From positions 26,749 to 90,748 of the forward strand of contig NZ_JAQPPK010000021.1 of NCBI RefSeq assembly GCF_029952445.1: 64,000 bases of DNA. The letters run 5' to 3'. Below the pieces are notes generated by a model that saw only the letters and a program-made list of their open reading frames with translations, had not been told where the DNA came from and did no database searches. The translations under genes and the position numbers were made by a program. This document shows positions 52,034 through 60,943 of this stretch, in pieces. Each line of letters begins with the position of its first letter. Within the stretch, counting starts at the first letter, position 1. The stretch comes from Paenarthrobacter nitroguajacolicus. GTDB taxonomy: Bacteria; Actinomycetota; Actinomycetes; Actinomycetales; Micrococcaceae.

Positions 52034-53050
52034 GTGACAATCGCCGTCCTGGTCCTTGTAGTTGCTTTGGCCTCCGGCTTCGCGTTCCTCAACGGCTTCC
52101 GGGACGTCTCCAACGCCGTCGCGCTCTCCACACGGACCCGGGCCCTCACGCCGTCCATTGCCGTGCTGCTGGCTGCTGTCTTCAACTTTGTGGGTGCCAT
52201 GCTCAGCGGCACGTTCGTCCTCGCGTTCACACAGGCGTGGATCACCCTGCCCCAAGGCACCAGCGGCCTGACCATGCTCGCCTCCGCCTTGGCGGCCTCG
52301 ATACTGTGGGGTGTTTATGCGTGGTGGCGGGGCATTCCCTTGTCCTCCACGAACTCGCTGGTGGGCGGCCTGATTGGTGCCGGCAGCGCCAGCCTCCTGG
52401 TGGGCGGAAACTCCCTGGGAGGCGTGGACGGCATCGTTGTCACGCAGGTTGTCCTTCCGCTTGTGCTTTCCCCGCTGATAGCTTTCGGGGCGGCCTACCT
52501 CCTGGTGTGGCCAGTGACCTGGGCCGCCCGCTACACGCAGCCGAACGTGGTGAACAGGCGCTTCCGGCGTGCACAGGCCGTATCCAGTGCGGCCGTAGCG
52601 TTCGGCCACGGCCTCCAGGACGGGCAGCGCACGGCAGCGGTCATTCTTCTGGCAATCGTGGCTGCCGGGTTGTCCGGCGGTAACGACGTACCCCTGTGGA
52701 TCCTGCTGCTCACGGCAGTCATGCTGACGGCAGGCACCCTGTTGGGTGGCTGGCGGATATCGCACACTCTGGGACACAAACTGGTCCGGGTGGATCCCCT
52801 GCGTGGATTCGTTGCCCAGACACTGACGTCGGTCATGCTGTTCATCGGCGCGATCGGCTTCCAGTTGCCGCTCTCCACCACGCACACGCTCACGGCCTCG
52901 GTGTTGGGCGGAGGCGTCAACCAGCGGTTCCACACCATCAACCGGCGCCTGGTCCGGCGGATACTGCTGTTCTGGCTGGTCACTCCCCTGGTCACCGCAG
53001 CCGCGGCGTTCATCCTGGAACTGGCGTTCTCCCCCCTCACGCGCCTCTAG
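52034..53050 (+). CDS. pit: low-affinity inorganic phosphate transporter (Pit family)
   Basis: Sodium- or proton-coupled phosphate permease of 338 residues with about 10 helices. The duplicated PiT signature is visible: GFAFLNGFRDVSNAVALSTRTRAL near the N-terminus and FGHGLQDGQRTAAVILL in the second half; LPLSTTHTLTASVLGGGVNQ (about 277) is the conserved C-terminal motif. GTG 52034 directly follows the DUF47 stop. Confidence 0.93.
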   Translation: MTIAVLVLVVALASGFAFLNGFRDVSNAVALSTRTRALTPSIAVLLAAVFNFVGAMLSGTFVLAFTQAWITLPQGTSGLTMLASALAASILWGVYAWWRGIPLSSTNSLVGGLIGAGSASLLVGGNSLGGVDGIVVTQVVLPLVLSPLIAFGAAYLLVWPVTWAARYTQPNVVNRRFRRAQAVSSAAVAFGHGLQDGQRTAAVILLAIVAAGLSGGNDVPLWILLLTAVMLTAGTLLGGWRISHTLGHKLVRVDPLRGFVAQTLTSVMLFIGAIGFQLPLSTTHTLTASVLGGGVNQRFHTINRRLVRRILLFWLVTPLVTAAAAFILELAFSPLTRL

Positions 53051-53118
53051 ACCCAACTAAGTAACAGCAAACGGCCCACTGAGCGTTCAATGGACCGTTT
53101 GCTGTTACTTAGTTGGGT
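53051..53118. terminator. 24-bp-arm palindrome after pit
   Basis: The 24-nt arm 53051-53074 (starting ACCCAACTAAGTAACAGC) pairs perfectly with 53095-53118 around a 20-nt loop. It begins on the base after the pit stop codon. Inner sequence GTAACAGCAAACG is shared with the palindrome at 20472. Confidence 0.75.
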
Positions 53119-53121
53119 ACG

Positions 53122-53167
53122 AAAAAACGACGGCGGCCGTACCCCCAAGGCGACGGCCGCCGTCGTT
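53122..53167 (-). terminator. Rho-independent terminator of pst operon
   Basis: On the minus strand, AACGACGGCGGCCGT (53153-53167) pairs perfectly with ACGGCCGCCGTCGTT (53126-53140), immediately followed by TTTTTTCG. It lies 44 bp past the pstB stop. Confidence 0.9.
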
Positions 53168-53210
53168 ATGTGCCGACTCCCCCAGAGAAGCCGGAACCCG
53201 CGAAACCCGC

Positions 53211-53990
53211 TTATCCGAAGCGGCCGGAGACGTAGTCTTCCGTGGCCTTCTGGGACGGGTTGTTGAAGATGGACGTGGTGTCGGCGAACTCGATGAGCTT
53301 GCCGGGCTTGCCGGTGCCCGCGATGTTGAAGAACGCGGTCTTGTCGGACACACGGGCGGCCTGCTGCATGTTGTGGGTCACGATCACCACCGTGTACTGG
53401 TCCTTGAGCTCGTTGATGAGGTCCTCAACGGCCAAGGTGGAGATGGGGTCCAGGGCGGAGCAAGGCTCGTCCATGAGGATCACCTGGGGCTCCACAGCGA
53501 TGGCGCGGGCGATGCACAGACGCTGCTGCTGGCCACCGGAAAGGCCGGAGCCCGGCTTGTCCAGGCGGTCCTTGACCTCGTTCCACAGGTTGGCGCCCAC
53601 CAGGGACTTTTCCACGAGGGCATCGGCTGCACCCTTGGAAATCTTCTTGTTGTTCAGTTTCACGCCGGCCAGGACGTTATCCCGGATGGACATGGTGGGG
53701 AACGGGTTGGGACGCTGGAAGACCATGCCCACCTGGGTACGAACGGTGACGGGGTCCACGCCGGGGCCGTAAAGGTTGTCGCCGTCGAGAAGGACTTCGC
53801 CCTCGACGCGGGCACCGGGAAGGACCTCATGCATGCGGTTCAGGGTGCGGAGGAAGGTCGACTTGCCGCAGCCGGACGGCCCGATGAAAGCCGTCACGGA
53901 CTTGGCTTGGATGTTGATGTTGACGTCCTCGACGGCCAGGAAATTGCCGTAGTAGACATTCAGGTCTTTGACGTCGATGCGCTTGGACAT
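53211..53990 (-). CDS. pstB: phosphate ABC transporter ATP-binding protein PstB
   Basis: ATPase of the high-affinity Pst system, 259 residues: Walker [18 protein letters not shown]-loop VFQRPNPFP, signature [16 protein letters not shown], Walker [14 protein letters not shown] and the H-loop [15 protein letters not shown]. Last gene of pstSCAB. Confidence 0.97.
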   Translation of the reverse strand: MSKRIDVKDLNVYYGNFLAVEDVNINIQAKSVTAFIGPSGCGKSTFLRTLNRMHEVLPGARVEGEVLLDGDNLYGPGVDPVTVRTQVGMVFQRPNPFPTMSIRDNVLAGVKLNNKKISKGAADALVEKSLVGANLWNEVKDRLDKPGSGLSGGQQQRLCIARAIAVEPQVILMDEPCSALDPISTLAVEDLINELKDQYTVVIVTHNMQQAARVSDKTAFFNIAGTGKPGKLIEFADTTSIFNNPSQKATEDYVSGRFG

Positions 53991-54053
53991 GGTGTTCCTT
54001 TGTTCCTTGGGGGTTCTGGAAGTTTTTGAGTGCCAGTTGGGCCTGGCAGCCCG

Positions 54054-55157
54054 CTAGCGGCCCGTCTTGGGAGCGAACATGCGGGCAATGAGGCGGGCTC
54101 CGAGGTTCAGGAGCATCACCAGGATGATCAGCACCAGCGCGGCACCCCAGGCCCGCTGGTCCGAGGGACCAGGGTTGGACGGCGACGTCGGGTTGAGGAT
54201 CTGCGTGTAAATGAACGTGGGCAGCGAGGCCATCCAGCCACCGAACACATTGTTGTTGATGGTGGTGGCGAAGCCTGCGGTCACCAGGATTGGCGCGGTT
54301 TCGCCGATAACGCGGGCGATCGCCAGGGTGACGCCGGAAGCGATACCGGAGATCGCCGTCGGAATGACCACCTTGGTGATGGTGCGCCACTTTCGAACGC
54401 CAAGCGCGTAGGAGGCTTCGCGGAGTTCGTTCGGGACGATCTTCAGCATTTCCTCGCTGGAGCGGACCACCACCGGGATCATCAGGACTGAAAGCGCGAC
54501 GGCGGCTACCGCACCGGTCTTGGTGCCGGGGCCCACGATGGCGAAGAAGAACGCTGCCGCGAAGAGGCCGGCCACGATCGACGGGATGCCGGTCATGACA
54601 TCCACGAAGAAGGTGATGGCGCGGGCCAGCGGACGGTCGTTGCCGTATTCCACGAGGTAGATCGAGGTGAGCAGGCCAACCGGCACCGAGATGACGGTGG
54701 CAAGGAGCGTGATCTGGATGGTGCCCATCAGGGCGTGGTAGATGCCGCCCAGGACGGGTGCGCCTTCCTCGGCTGCTTTGTTGTCGAACGCGCCGGTGAC
54801 GCCGTTCATGGAGGTGCCAAGGAACCCGGGGGTAATGAGCCCGGGGATGCCGTTGATCAGCACCGTGACGATCACCGAGATCAAAGGCAACAAAGCGATC
54901 AGGAAGGCGCCCACAACCAAGCAAGTTGCAAGCTTGTCCTTGGCTTTGCGGGCACCTTCAACAGCGCCGCTCCAGGACACCAGGCCTACAGCGAAGAGGA
55001 TGGCGGAGACGATCCCCCAGCCGAAGGCATTGAATCCGATCAGTGCAAGGATGGCCGCGCCAACAACAAGTGCGACAGCCAGTACGATGTACGGCGCGAA
55101 CTTGGGCAACTGCCCCTTGGTGAGTGCGGAGCGCTTGCGGACTACTGTGGCGGTCAT
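54054..55157 (-). CDS. pstA: phosphate ABC transporter permease PstA
   Basis: Inner-membrane permease of 367 residues. A roughly 60-residue N-terminal extension with two extra helices precedes the six-helix core. EAA loop ALGVRKWRTITKVVIPTAISGIASGVTLAIAR and GIYHALMGTIQITLLATVISVPVGLL are the family marks. The ATG immediately follows the pstC TAA. Confidence 0.95.
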   Translation of the reverse strand: MTATVVRKRSALTKGQLPKFAPYIVLAVALVVGAAILALIGFNAFGWGIVSAILFAVGLVSWSGAVEGARKAKDKLATCLVVGAFLIALLPLISVIVTVLINGIPGLITPGFLGTSMNGVTGAFDNKAAEEGAPVLGGIYHALMGTIQITLLATVISVPVGLLTSIYLVEYGNDRPLARAITFFVDVMTGIPSIVAGLFAAAFFFAIVGPGTKTGAVAAVALSVLMIPVVVRSSEEMLKIVPNELREASYALGVRKWRTITKVVIPTAISGIASGVTLAIARVIGETAPILVTAGFATTINNNVFGGWMASLPTFIYTQILNPTSPSNPGPSDQRAWGAALVLIILVMLLNLGARLIARMFAPKTGR

Positions 55158-56090
55158 TTAGTTGGCTCCCGAGAATTCTTTGTGCCGTGTGATGATCCAG
55201 CGGGCGATCATGTTCACGCCCAGGGTGATGACGAACAGCACCAGGCCCGCAGCGATCAAGGTGTTGACCTTCAGGCCGCTGGCTTCGGGGAAGTTCAGTG
55301 CGATCTCTGCGGCGATGGTCTGGTTGCCGGACTGGATCAGGCTGGCGGTGAGGACGCCGGAGGAAAGCACCAGCGCGACGGCCATGGTTTCACCCAGTGC
55401 CCGGCCAAGGCCAAGCATGATGGCGCTGATAATGCCGGGACGACCGAAGGGCAGCACAGCCATCTTGATCATTTCCCAACGCGTGGCTCCGAGGGCCAGG
55501 GCTGCTTCTTCGTGCAGCTTGGGGGTCTGCAGGAAGATTTCGCGGGACAAGGAGGTGATGATCGGAAGGACCATGACGGACAGGACGATGCCGGCCGTGA
55601 GGATGGTCTTGCCGGTGGCCGAGGCGGGACCTTCGAAAATCGGGATCCAGCCGAGGTAGGTGGCCAGCCAGTCGTACGCGGGGGAGATTTCCTTGGCCAG
55701 GAATGCCGCACCCCAGGCGCCGTAGACAACGGAGGGAATGGCGGCCAGCAGGTCCACCACGTAGCCCAGGCCGGCGGCGAGCCGGCGCGGAGCGTAGTGC
55801 GAGATGAACAGGGCCACGCCAATGGCCACCGGGGTGGCAATGACCAGCGCGATCACAGCGGCGATCAGTGTGCCCACAACAATCGGGGCAATGTAGGCGA
55901 AGAAGCCGTGTCCGCCCTGGATGTCAGCGGCCGGAGCGGTGAGCGCGGGGATCGCCTGCACCACGAGGAACAGCGCGACTCCGAAGAGAACCGCGAGAAT
56001 CAGGCACCCTGCGGCCATGGCGGCCCCGGAGAAAACCTTGTCCCCGGCGCGTCCTGCGCCGTGGGAGGTTGTCAGGGAGTTGGTGGTCAC
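55158..56090 (-). CDS. pstC: phosphate ABC transporter permease PstC
   Basis: Inner-membrane permease, 310 residues from GTG 56090 (AAGGA 8 nt upstream); ATG 56105 and longer starts are alternatives without ribosome sites. Six-helix core with EAA loop ALGATRWEMIKMAVLPFGRPGIISAIMLGLGRALGETMAV. Adjacent to pstA. Separated from pstS by 137 bp containing a strong hairpin. Confidence 0.95.
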   Translation of the reverse strand: MTTNSLTTSHGAGRAGDKVFSGAAMAAGCLILAVLFGVALFLVVQAIPALTAPAADIQGGHGFFAYIAPIVVGTLIAAVIALVIATPVAIGVALFISHYAPRRLAAGLGYVVDLLAAIPSVVYGAWGAAFLAKEISPAYDWLATYLGWIPIFEGPASATGKTILTAGIVLSVMVLPIITSLSREIFLQTPKLHEEAALALGATRWEMIKMAVLPFGRPGIISAIMLGLGRALGETMAVALVLSSGVLTASLIQSGNQTIAAEIALNFPEASGLKVNTLIAAGLVLFVITLGVNMIARWIITRHKEFSGAN

Positions 56091-56132
56091 TTCACGATCC
56101 TTCATTCTGGAGTGAACTGGTGTTGCATGGCT

Positions 56133-56190
56133 AAGTTCCCTGCCCCGCTCCAGTGGCGTTGTGGCCACTGGCAAGCGGGACAGGGAACTT
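56133..56190. promoter_or_regulatory. intercistronic hairpin between pstS and pstC
   Basis: AAGTTCCCTG (56133-56142) pairs with CAGGGAACTT (56181-56190), with further CCCGCT/AGCGGG and AGTGGC/GCCACT pairing inside. No T-run follows on the minus strand. A structure like this usually stabilises or attenuates the operon so that the binding protein is made in excess over the permeases. Confidence 0.65.
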
Positions 56191-56227
56191 CAGTGTTCAG
56201 CCGGGTTCAGGGAACCCGTTGGGAACC

Positions 56228-57349
56228 TTAGGCCTTGGCCTTGATGGTTTCGATGGCAGCCTTGGCCTTGTCCTGCAGCGTCTTGGAGAGCGGTGCGGAC
56301 TTCGCGGCGTCAGCGGCGGTCTTCTGTCCGTCGTCGGAAACTACGTAGGATTCGAAGGCCTTGACCAGGTCGGCAACTGCCTTGGTCTCGTACGTGGTGC
56401 ACACGACGTGGTACGAGACGAGGACTACCGGGTAGGCACCAGATGCGGTGGTCTTGCGGTCCAGCTTGATGGCGACGTCGTTGCTGGCGCGACCGTCAAC
56501 GGGCTTGCCGGCTTCGACTGCCTTTGCGGCGGCGTCGGCGGAGATCTTGACAAACTCGTCGCCGACCTTGATGGAGGCGGTGCCCAGCTTGCCGGATACT
56601 GCGGAGTCGTCAGCGTAGGTAACGGCACCCGGGGTGTCCGTGACGGTCTTGACGACGCCGGAGGTTCCCTTGGCGTTCTCGCCCTTCAGGGAGGCGGGCC
56701 AAACGCCGGCAGCCTTGTCGGTCCAGACCTCGGGAGCAGCGGATGCGAGGTAGTCGGTGAAGTTGGAAGTGGTGCCGGAGTCATCGGAGCGGTTCACCGG
56801 GGTGACCTTGAGGTCCGGGAGGGTAACGCCTGCGTTGAGGGCAGCGATGGCGGGGTCGTTCCAGTTGGCGATTTCGCCGCGGAAGATCTTGGCGACCGTT
56901 GCGGCGTCGAGCTTCAGTTCCTTGACATCGGGGATGTTGAAGGCGACGGCGATCGGGGAGATGTAGACCGGGATGTTGATGGCACCCTCAGGGCCGCACT
57001 TGGCCTTGGAAGCTTCGAGCTCGTCGTCCTTGAGGTAGGCGTCCGAGCCGGCGAACTGTGCCGAACCGTCGATGATCGCCTTGCGGCCAGCGCCGGAACC
57101 ATCCGGGGAGTACTGGACAGTGGCGCCCTGGTTTGCAGAGGCGAAACCGGCCTTCCAGGAGTCCATGGCTGCGCCGGTCGAGGAGGCGCCGATGCCGGTC
57201 AGCGTGCCGGTCACCTTGGTGCCGGCTGCTGCGGACTGGGTTCCGCCCGTGGTGCCGGTTGCGTTGTCAGAACCGCAAGCGGTGAGCGCGAGTGCGCCTG
57301 CTGCGATGACCGCGATTGCCGCGTTGCGGCCGAAGCGAGTTGCCTTCAC
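56228..57349 (-). CDS. pstS: phosphate-binding lipoprotein PstS
   Basis: Surface-anchored phosphate-binding protein of the Pst system, 373 residues from GTG 57349. Lipobox LTA-C after IAVIAAGALALTAC. Ligand-site segments GIGASSTGAAMDSW, DGSGAGRKAIIDG, FAGSDAYLKDDE and VNRSDDSGTTSNFTDYL are characteristic. A PHO box lies about 130 bp upstream. Confidence 0.96.
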   Translation of the reverse strand: MKATRFGRNAAIAVIAAGALALTACGSDNATGTTGGTQSAAAGTKVTGTLTGIGASSTGAAMDSWKAGFASANQGATVQYSPDGSGAGRKAIIDGSAQFAGSDAYLKDDELEASKAKCGPEGAINIPVYISPIAVAFNIPDVKELKLDAATVAKIFRGEIANWNDPAIAALNAGVTLPDLKVTPVNRSDDSGTTSNFTDYLASAAPEVWTDKAAGVWPASLKGENAKGTSGVVKTVTDTPGAVTYADDSAVSGKLGTASIKVGDEFVKISADAAAKAVEAGKPVDGRASNDVAIKLDRKTTASGAYPVVLVSYHVVCTTYETKAVADLVKAFESYVVSDDGQKTAADAAKSAPLSKTLQDKAKAAIETIKAKA

Positions 57350-57476
57350 TTGGATGTGCCCCTTCCAGGGATTTCTCAGATGCGTTCCGAACGGAGATTT
57401 CGGCGTGCGCGAGCTGTGGACCGTTTTGTTCCTTTACTGAAAGTAAGGAGCGCAGGTAACGGGATCTGCGGTGGCA

Positions 57477-57494
57477 GGTGAACGGAAGGTGAAC
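57477..57494 (-). promoter_or_regulatory. PHO box (PhoP-binding direct repeats)
   Basis: On the minus strand, GTTCACC occurs twice exactly 11 bp apart (GTTCACC-TTCC-GTTCACC, 57477-57494), the spacing of PhoP sites in Streptomyces and relatives. It lies 130 bp upstream of pstS and 105 bp from the divergent FUSC-like gene. Confidence 0.8.
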
Positions 57495-57598
57495 GACGGC
57501 GGACCATTGGGTTATGTGGCGCGCGCCACCTTGAGTGGTTCCGCCGTTACGCTCGTCGCTCCCCGGTGGAACGTGGCACGGCAAATAGACTGGAAGGC

Positions 57599-58726
57599 AT
57601 GGCTGCCGCTAAGGGACTGAACGCAAGCAAGAGGTTTCTGCGGGCCAGAGTCCGGACTGGCCTGGTCCGGAGCCGGAACTCGTTGACCCCGGCCATCCAG
57701 ATGACGGTGTGCGCTGTGGGCGCCTACGCCTTCGCCGAATACGTGCTGGGCCACCAAGGGCCCTTGTTCGCGGCAACGTCCTCCTTGATCGCGCTCGGCT
57801 TCTCAAGGGATCCGCGGCTACGCCGGGTCATCGAGGTTGGCCTGGGCTGCACACTGGGCATCGTTGTTGGTGATTTGCTGCTTCACTGGCTGGGCGCCGG
57901 GATCTGGCAGGCCGCCGTCGTGCTTCTTTTCTCCATCCTGCTGGCCCGGTTCCTGGACAGCGGCACCATCTTCACCACCCAGTTGGGCTTGCAGTCATTG
58001 CTGGTGGTGTTGCTTCCGGCGCCGGCCGGCGGGCCTTTCACGCGAAGCCTGGATGCCGTGGTGGGTGGCGTCTGCGCGCTGCTGGTGACCATCCTGGTGC
58101 CGAAGGATCCGCGCAGGGAACCCCGGAAGGACATCCAGAAAATCCTGCACGAACTTGCCGAGGTGCTGCGCGAGTGCGCCAAGGCCATGATCGAAAGTGA
58201 CTCCACCGCTGCCTGGCACGCCCTGATCCGTGGCCGCAACTGCCAGCCCTTGGTGGACCGCATGCGGCAGACGCTGCGGGCGTCCGGGGAGGTTGCAACG
58301 CTGGCCCCCGCCCATCGCAGGCACCGGGACGAACTCGCAGGGCTGGAACACTCCCTGGAATACATCGACCTCGCGCTCCGCAACAGCCGGGTGTTCGCCC
58401 GTCGCCTCACCAGCGCCATCAACCATGCTGCATTGTCCGACGAAGCGATCGACAGCATCTCGGAGGTCCTGCAGGAAACCGCCGCCGCCATCGACGAGCT
58501 GACCATTGGGCTGTCCGAACAGAGCGAAGGCACGCGCAGGGTTCACCTGCGGCGGGCCAGGAACGACCTTTCTGACATCGCGGCCCGGCTGCACCCGAAG
58601 ATTCTCGACGTCCAGCGGCTTGAGGGCGAAACCGTGGTGATGCTCTTCAGGCCGCTGATGGTGGACCTGCTGGAAGCCAGCGGGATGGAACCCGAAGAAG
58701 CCCGGGCGGTGCTCCCGGCACTGTAA
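57599..58726 (+). CDS. FUSC/aromatic-acid-exporter-like membrane protein
   Basis: Membrane protein of 375 residues: several N-terminal helices (TVCAVGAYAFAEYVL, GLGCTLGIVVGDLLLHWLG, AAVVLLFSILLARF, VVGGVCALLVTILVP) then a long helical cytosolic C-terminus (KDIQKILHELAEVLREC...), typical of the FUSC/ArAE group. Exported substrate unknown. ATG 57599 has GGAAGG almost touching it, and GTG 57566 is an alternative, so the exact start is uncertain. Divergent from pstS across the PHO box. Confidence 0.78.
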   Translation: MAAAKGLNASKRFLRARVRTGLVRSRNSLTPAIQMTVCAVGAYAFAEYVLGHQGPLFAATSSLIALGFSRDPRLRRVIEVGLGCTLGIVVGDLLLHWLGAGIWQAAVVLLFSILLARFLDSGTIFTTQLGLQSLLVVLLPAPAGGPFTRSLDAVVGGVCALLVTILVPKDPRREPRKDIQKILHELAEVLRECAKAMIESDSTAAWHALIRGRNCQPLVDRMRQTLRASGEVATLAPAHRRHRDELAGLEHSLEYIDLALRNSRVFARRLTSAINHAALSDEAIDSISEVLQETAAAIDELTIGLSEQSEGTRRVHLRRARNDLSDIAARLHPKILDVQRLEGETVVMLFRPLMVDLLEASGMEPEEARAVLPAL

Positions 58727-58780
58727 GGCCCCCCAGGCTGCTCCCAGCCAGGTCACATTTCCACTGTGGATAATGGGTCG

Positions 58781-59506
58781 ATGCTTTCTGTCCCTTCCGC
58801 ACGCCTGTCCCTGCGCACCAGGCCTGCCCCTGCCCTCCGCTTGCGGCAACGGCTCCTCTTCCTCTGGGCAGGCGCACTCTTTGTAGCCGGGGACGCGGTC
58901 TTCTGGTTGATGTTCGCTGCCGTTTTGTCCTCAAGCGGCCTGGCAACGCTCGACGGCGCTGTCCACTCCTTCACGGTGGATTCCCGCAGCTCCCTTGCTA
59001 CAGGCCTTCTTGCCGCCGTTTCCGCAGTGACCTCACCTACCGTCATGGCGGCGGTTGGCGGTCTGGTCGGAGTGGTGTGGGCCGTGTGGAAGAAGGAACT
59101 GTGGCGTCCGGCCGTCCTGATAGGCGCCATGGTGCTCTCGGTTGTCCTCGCAGCTGTCATCAAGCTCGAAGTTTCCAGGTCCCGGCCGCCCTCGTCGGAC
59201 TTCCTCCTTGGGCCCGACGACGCCCTGTCCTTCCCGTCCGGCCATACGCTGGGCGCCGCGGTTTTCGCACTTGTCCTCAGCTATTTGCTGGTGTCCCGCG
59301 CCAGAACCCGCACGACGGCGGTGGTTGCCTACTCCGCCGCCGCACTGCTGACGCTGCTGGTCGCCTACAGCCGGCTGTATCTCGGCTACCACTGGCTCAC
59401 TGACGTGGTCGCTTCCATTGGGGTGGCGCTGGGCGTGTTCGGCCTGGCCGTGTTCGTGGACGCGGTGCGGTACGGGCGGGCCAATCCTGTCACACCCCCC
59501 GACTAG
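58781..59506 (+). CDS. PAP2-family membrane phosphatase
   Basis: Lipid-phosphate phosphatase-like protein of about 241 residues with six helices. The three-part acid-phosphatase motif is complete: KLEVSRSRPPSS, PSGHTLGAA and SRLYLGYHWLTDV. It may dephosphorylate undecaprenyl pyrophosphate or phosphatidic acid at the outer face of the membrane. Start is uncertain: ATG 58781 (used) or GTG 58766. It ends 10 nt before radA. Confidence 0.88.
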   Translation: MLSVPSARLSLRTRPAPALRLRQRLLFLWAGALFVAGDAVFWLMFAAVLSSSGLATLDGAVHSFTVDSRSSLATGLLAAVSAVTSPTVMAAVGGLVGVVWAVWKKELWRPAVLIGAMVLSVVLAAVIKLEVSRSRPPSSDFLLGPDDALSFPSGHTLGAAVFALVLSYLLVSRARTRTTAVVAYSAAALLTLLVAYSRLYLGYHWLTDVVASIGVALGVFGLAVFVDAVRYGRANPVTPPD

Positions 59507-59516
59507 TCTGGAACGC

Positions 59517-60890
59517 ATGGCTTCAAAGACATCCCGCGCATCCAAGACACCCGCCTACAAGTGCGCCGAATGTGGCTGGACGGCCATCAAGTGGGTGGGC
59601 CGTTGCGGCGAGTGCCAGGCCTGGGGAACCGTTGAGGAATACGGCGCCACCGTTGCACGTACGACGGCGGCCGCTACAGTTCTGGAGCCGGCCCGCCGCA
59701 TCGCCGAGGTGGACGGAACCACAGCGGCCTTCCTGCCGACCGGCGTCGACGAGTTGGACCGCGTCCTCGGAGGAGGGCTGGTTCCCGGTGCCGTCATCCT
59801 GCTGGCTGGGGAACCCGGCGTCGGAAAATCCACGCTCCTGCTGGACGTCGCGGCAAAGTTCGCCCGAACCGGGCAGGACGTCCTGTACATCACGGGTGAG
59901 GAATCGGCAGCGCAGGTGAAGCTGCGTGCGGAACGCATCGACGCCGTCGCCCATACCCTTTACCTGTCGGCGGAGACTGATCTGGGCCAGGCCCTGGGCC
60001 AAGTGGAGAAGCTTGAACCCAAGCTCCTGATCGTGGACTCCGTGCAGACGCTGAGCAGCGCAGACGTGGAGGGCAGCGCCGGGGGTGTTTCACAGGTGCG
60101 CGAGGTAGCAGCTTCCATCATTGCCGCTGCGAAGAGACGCAATATGACCACATTGTTGGTGGGCCACGTGACCAAGGAAGGCACCATCGCCGGCCCGCGT
60201 TTGCTGGAACACCTGGTGGATGTCGTGTGCCAGTTCGAAGGCGAGCGCCACTCGCGCCTCCGCCTGCTGAGGGCGGTCAAAAACCGTTACGGAGCTACTG
60301 ACGACGTCGGGTGTTTCGATCTCAACGAGGCTGGCATCGAAGGACTGGCCGATCCCAGCGGATTGTTCGTTTCGCGTACCCGCGAGCCGGTATCGGGGAC
60401 GTGCATCACGGTAACCATGGAGGGCCGGAGGCCACTGCTCGCCGAGGTCCAGTCACTCCTTGCCGAGAGCGCCAACTCCCAGCCGCGCCGCGCCACCAGT
60501 GGTTTGGAGAGTTCCCGTGTTGCCATGCTGCTGGCAGTCCTCCAGCAACGCGCGGGCTGCATGCTGCACAAGGATGACTCCTACGTGGCGACTGTTGGCG
60601 GTGTGAAACTTACTGAACCGGCCACGGACCTTGCCGTCGCCTTGGCGGTTGCCTCCGCCAAGTCACGCAAGGCGCTCCCCCAGCGGCTGATCGCTTTTGG
60701 GGAAGTGGGCCTGGCGGGCGAGGTCCGCCCAGTCCCCGGAATCAACCAGCGCATCCAGGAAGCCCACCGGCTGGGCTTCACCCACGCCATTGTTCCGGCC
60801 AGCCCGGCGGGAGCGGGAGTTATCCCGGATGGCTTCTCCGTCCGCGAAGTGGGACACCTGGCCGAGGCCCTGGAACTCCTCATAACTTAA
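59517..60890 (+). CDS. radA: DNA repair protein RadA
   Basis: RecA-like branch-migration protein of 457 residues acting in homologous recombination. N-terminal zinc finger YKCAECGW ... CGECQAW, Walker A LLAGEPGVGKSTLL, RadA motif KNRYGATDDVG and a C-terminal Lon-protease-like domain (VATVGGVKLTEPATDLAVALAVASA). ATG 59517; longer in-frame extension is rejected because it lacks homology to the finger. Near disA and mutY, a DNA-integrity neighbourhood. Confidence 0.97.
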   Translation: MASKTSRASKTPAYKCAECGWTAIKWVGRCGECQAWGTVEEYGATVARTTAAATVLEPARRIAEVDGTTAAFLPTGVDELDRVLGGGLVPGAVILLAGEPGVGKSTLLLDVAAKFARTGQDVLYITGEESAAQVKLRAERIDAVAHTLYLSAETDLGQALGQVEKLEPKLLIVDSVQTLSSADVEGSAGGVSQVREVAASIIAAAKRRNMTTLLVGHVTKEGTIAGPRLLEHLVDVVCQFEGERHSRLRLLRAVKNRYGATDDVGCFDLNEAGIEGLADPSGLFVSRTREPVSGTCITVTMEGRRPLLAEVQSLLAESANSQPRRATSGLESSRVAMLLAVLQQRAGCMLHKDDSYVATVGGVKLTEPATDLAVALAVASAKSRKALPQRLIAFGEVGLAGEVRPVPGINQRIQEAHRLGFTHAIVPASPAGAGVIPDGFSVREVGHLAEALELLIT

Positions 60891-60943
60891 CCCTTTCGGG
60901 GTGTCGGGCATCTCCGGGGCGACGCGTCGGCAAGGATTGGTCC

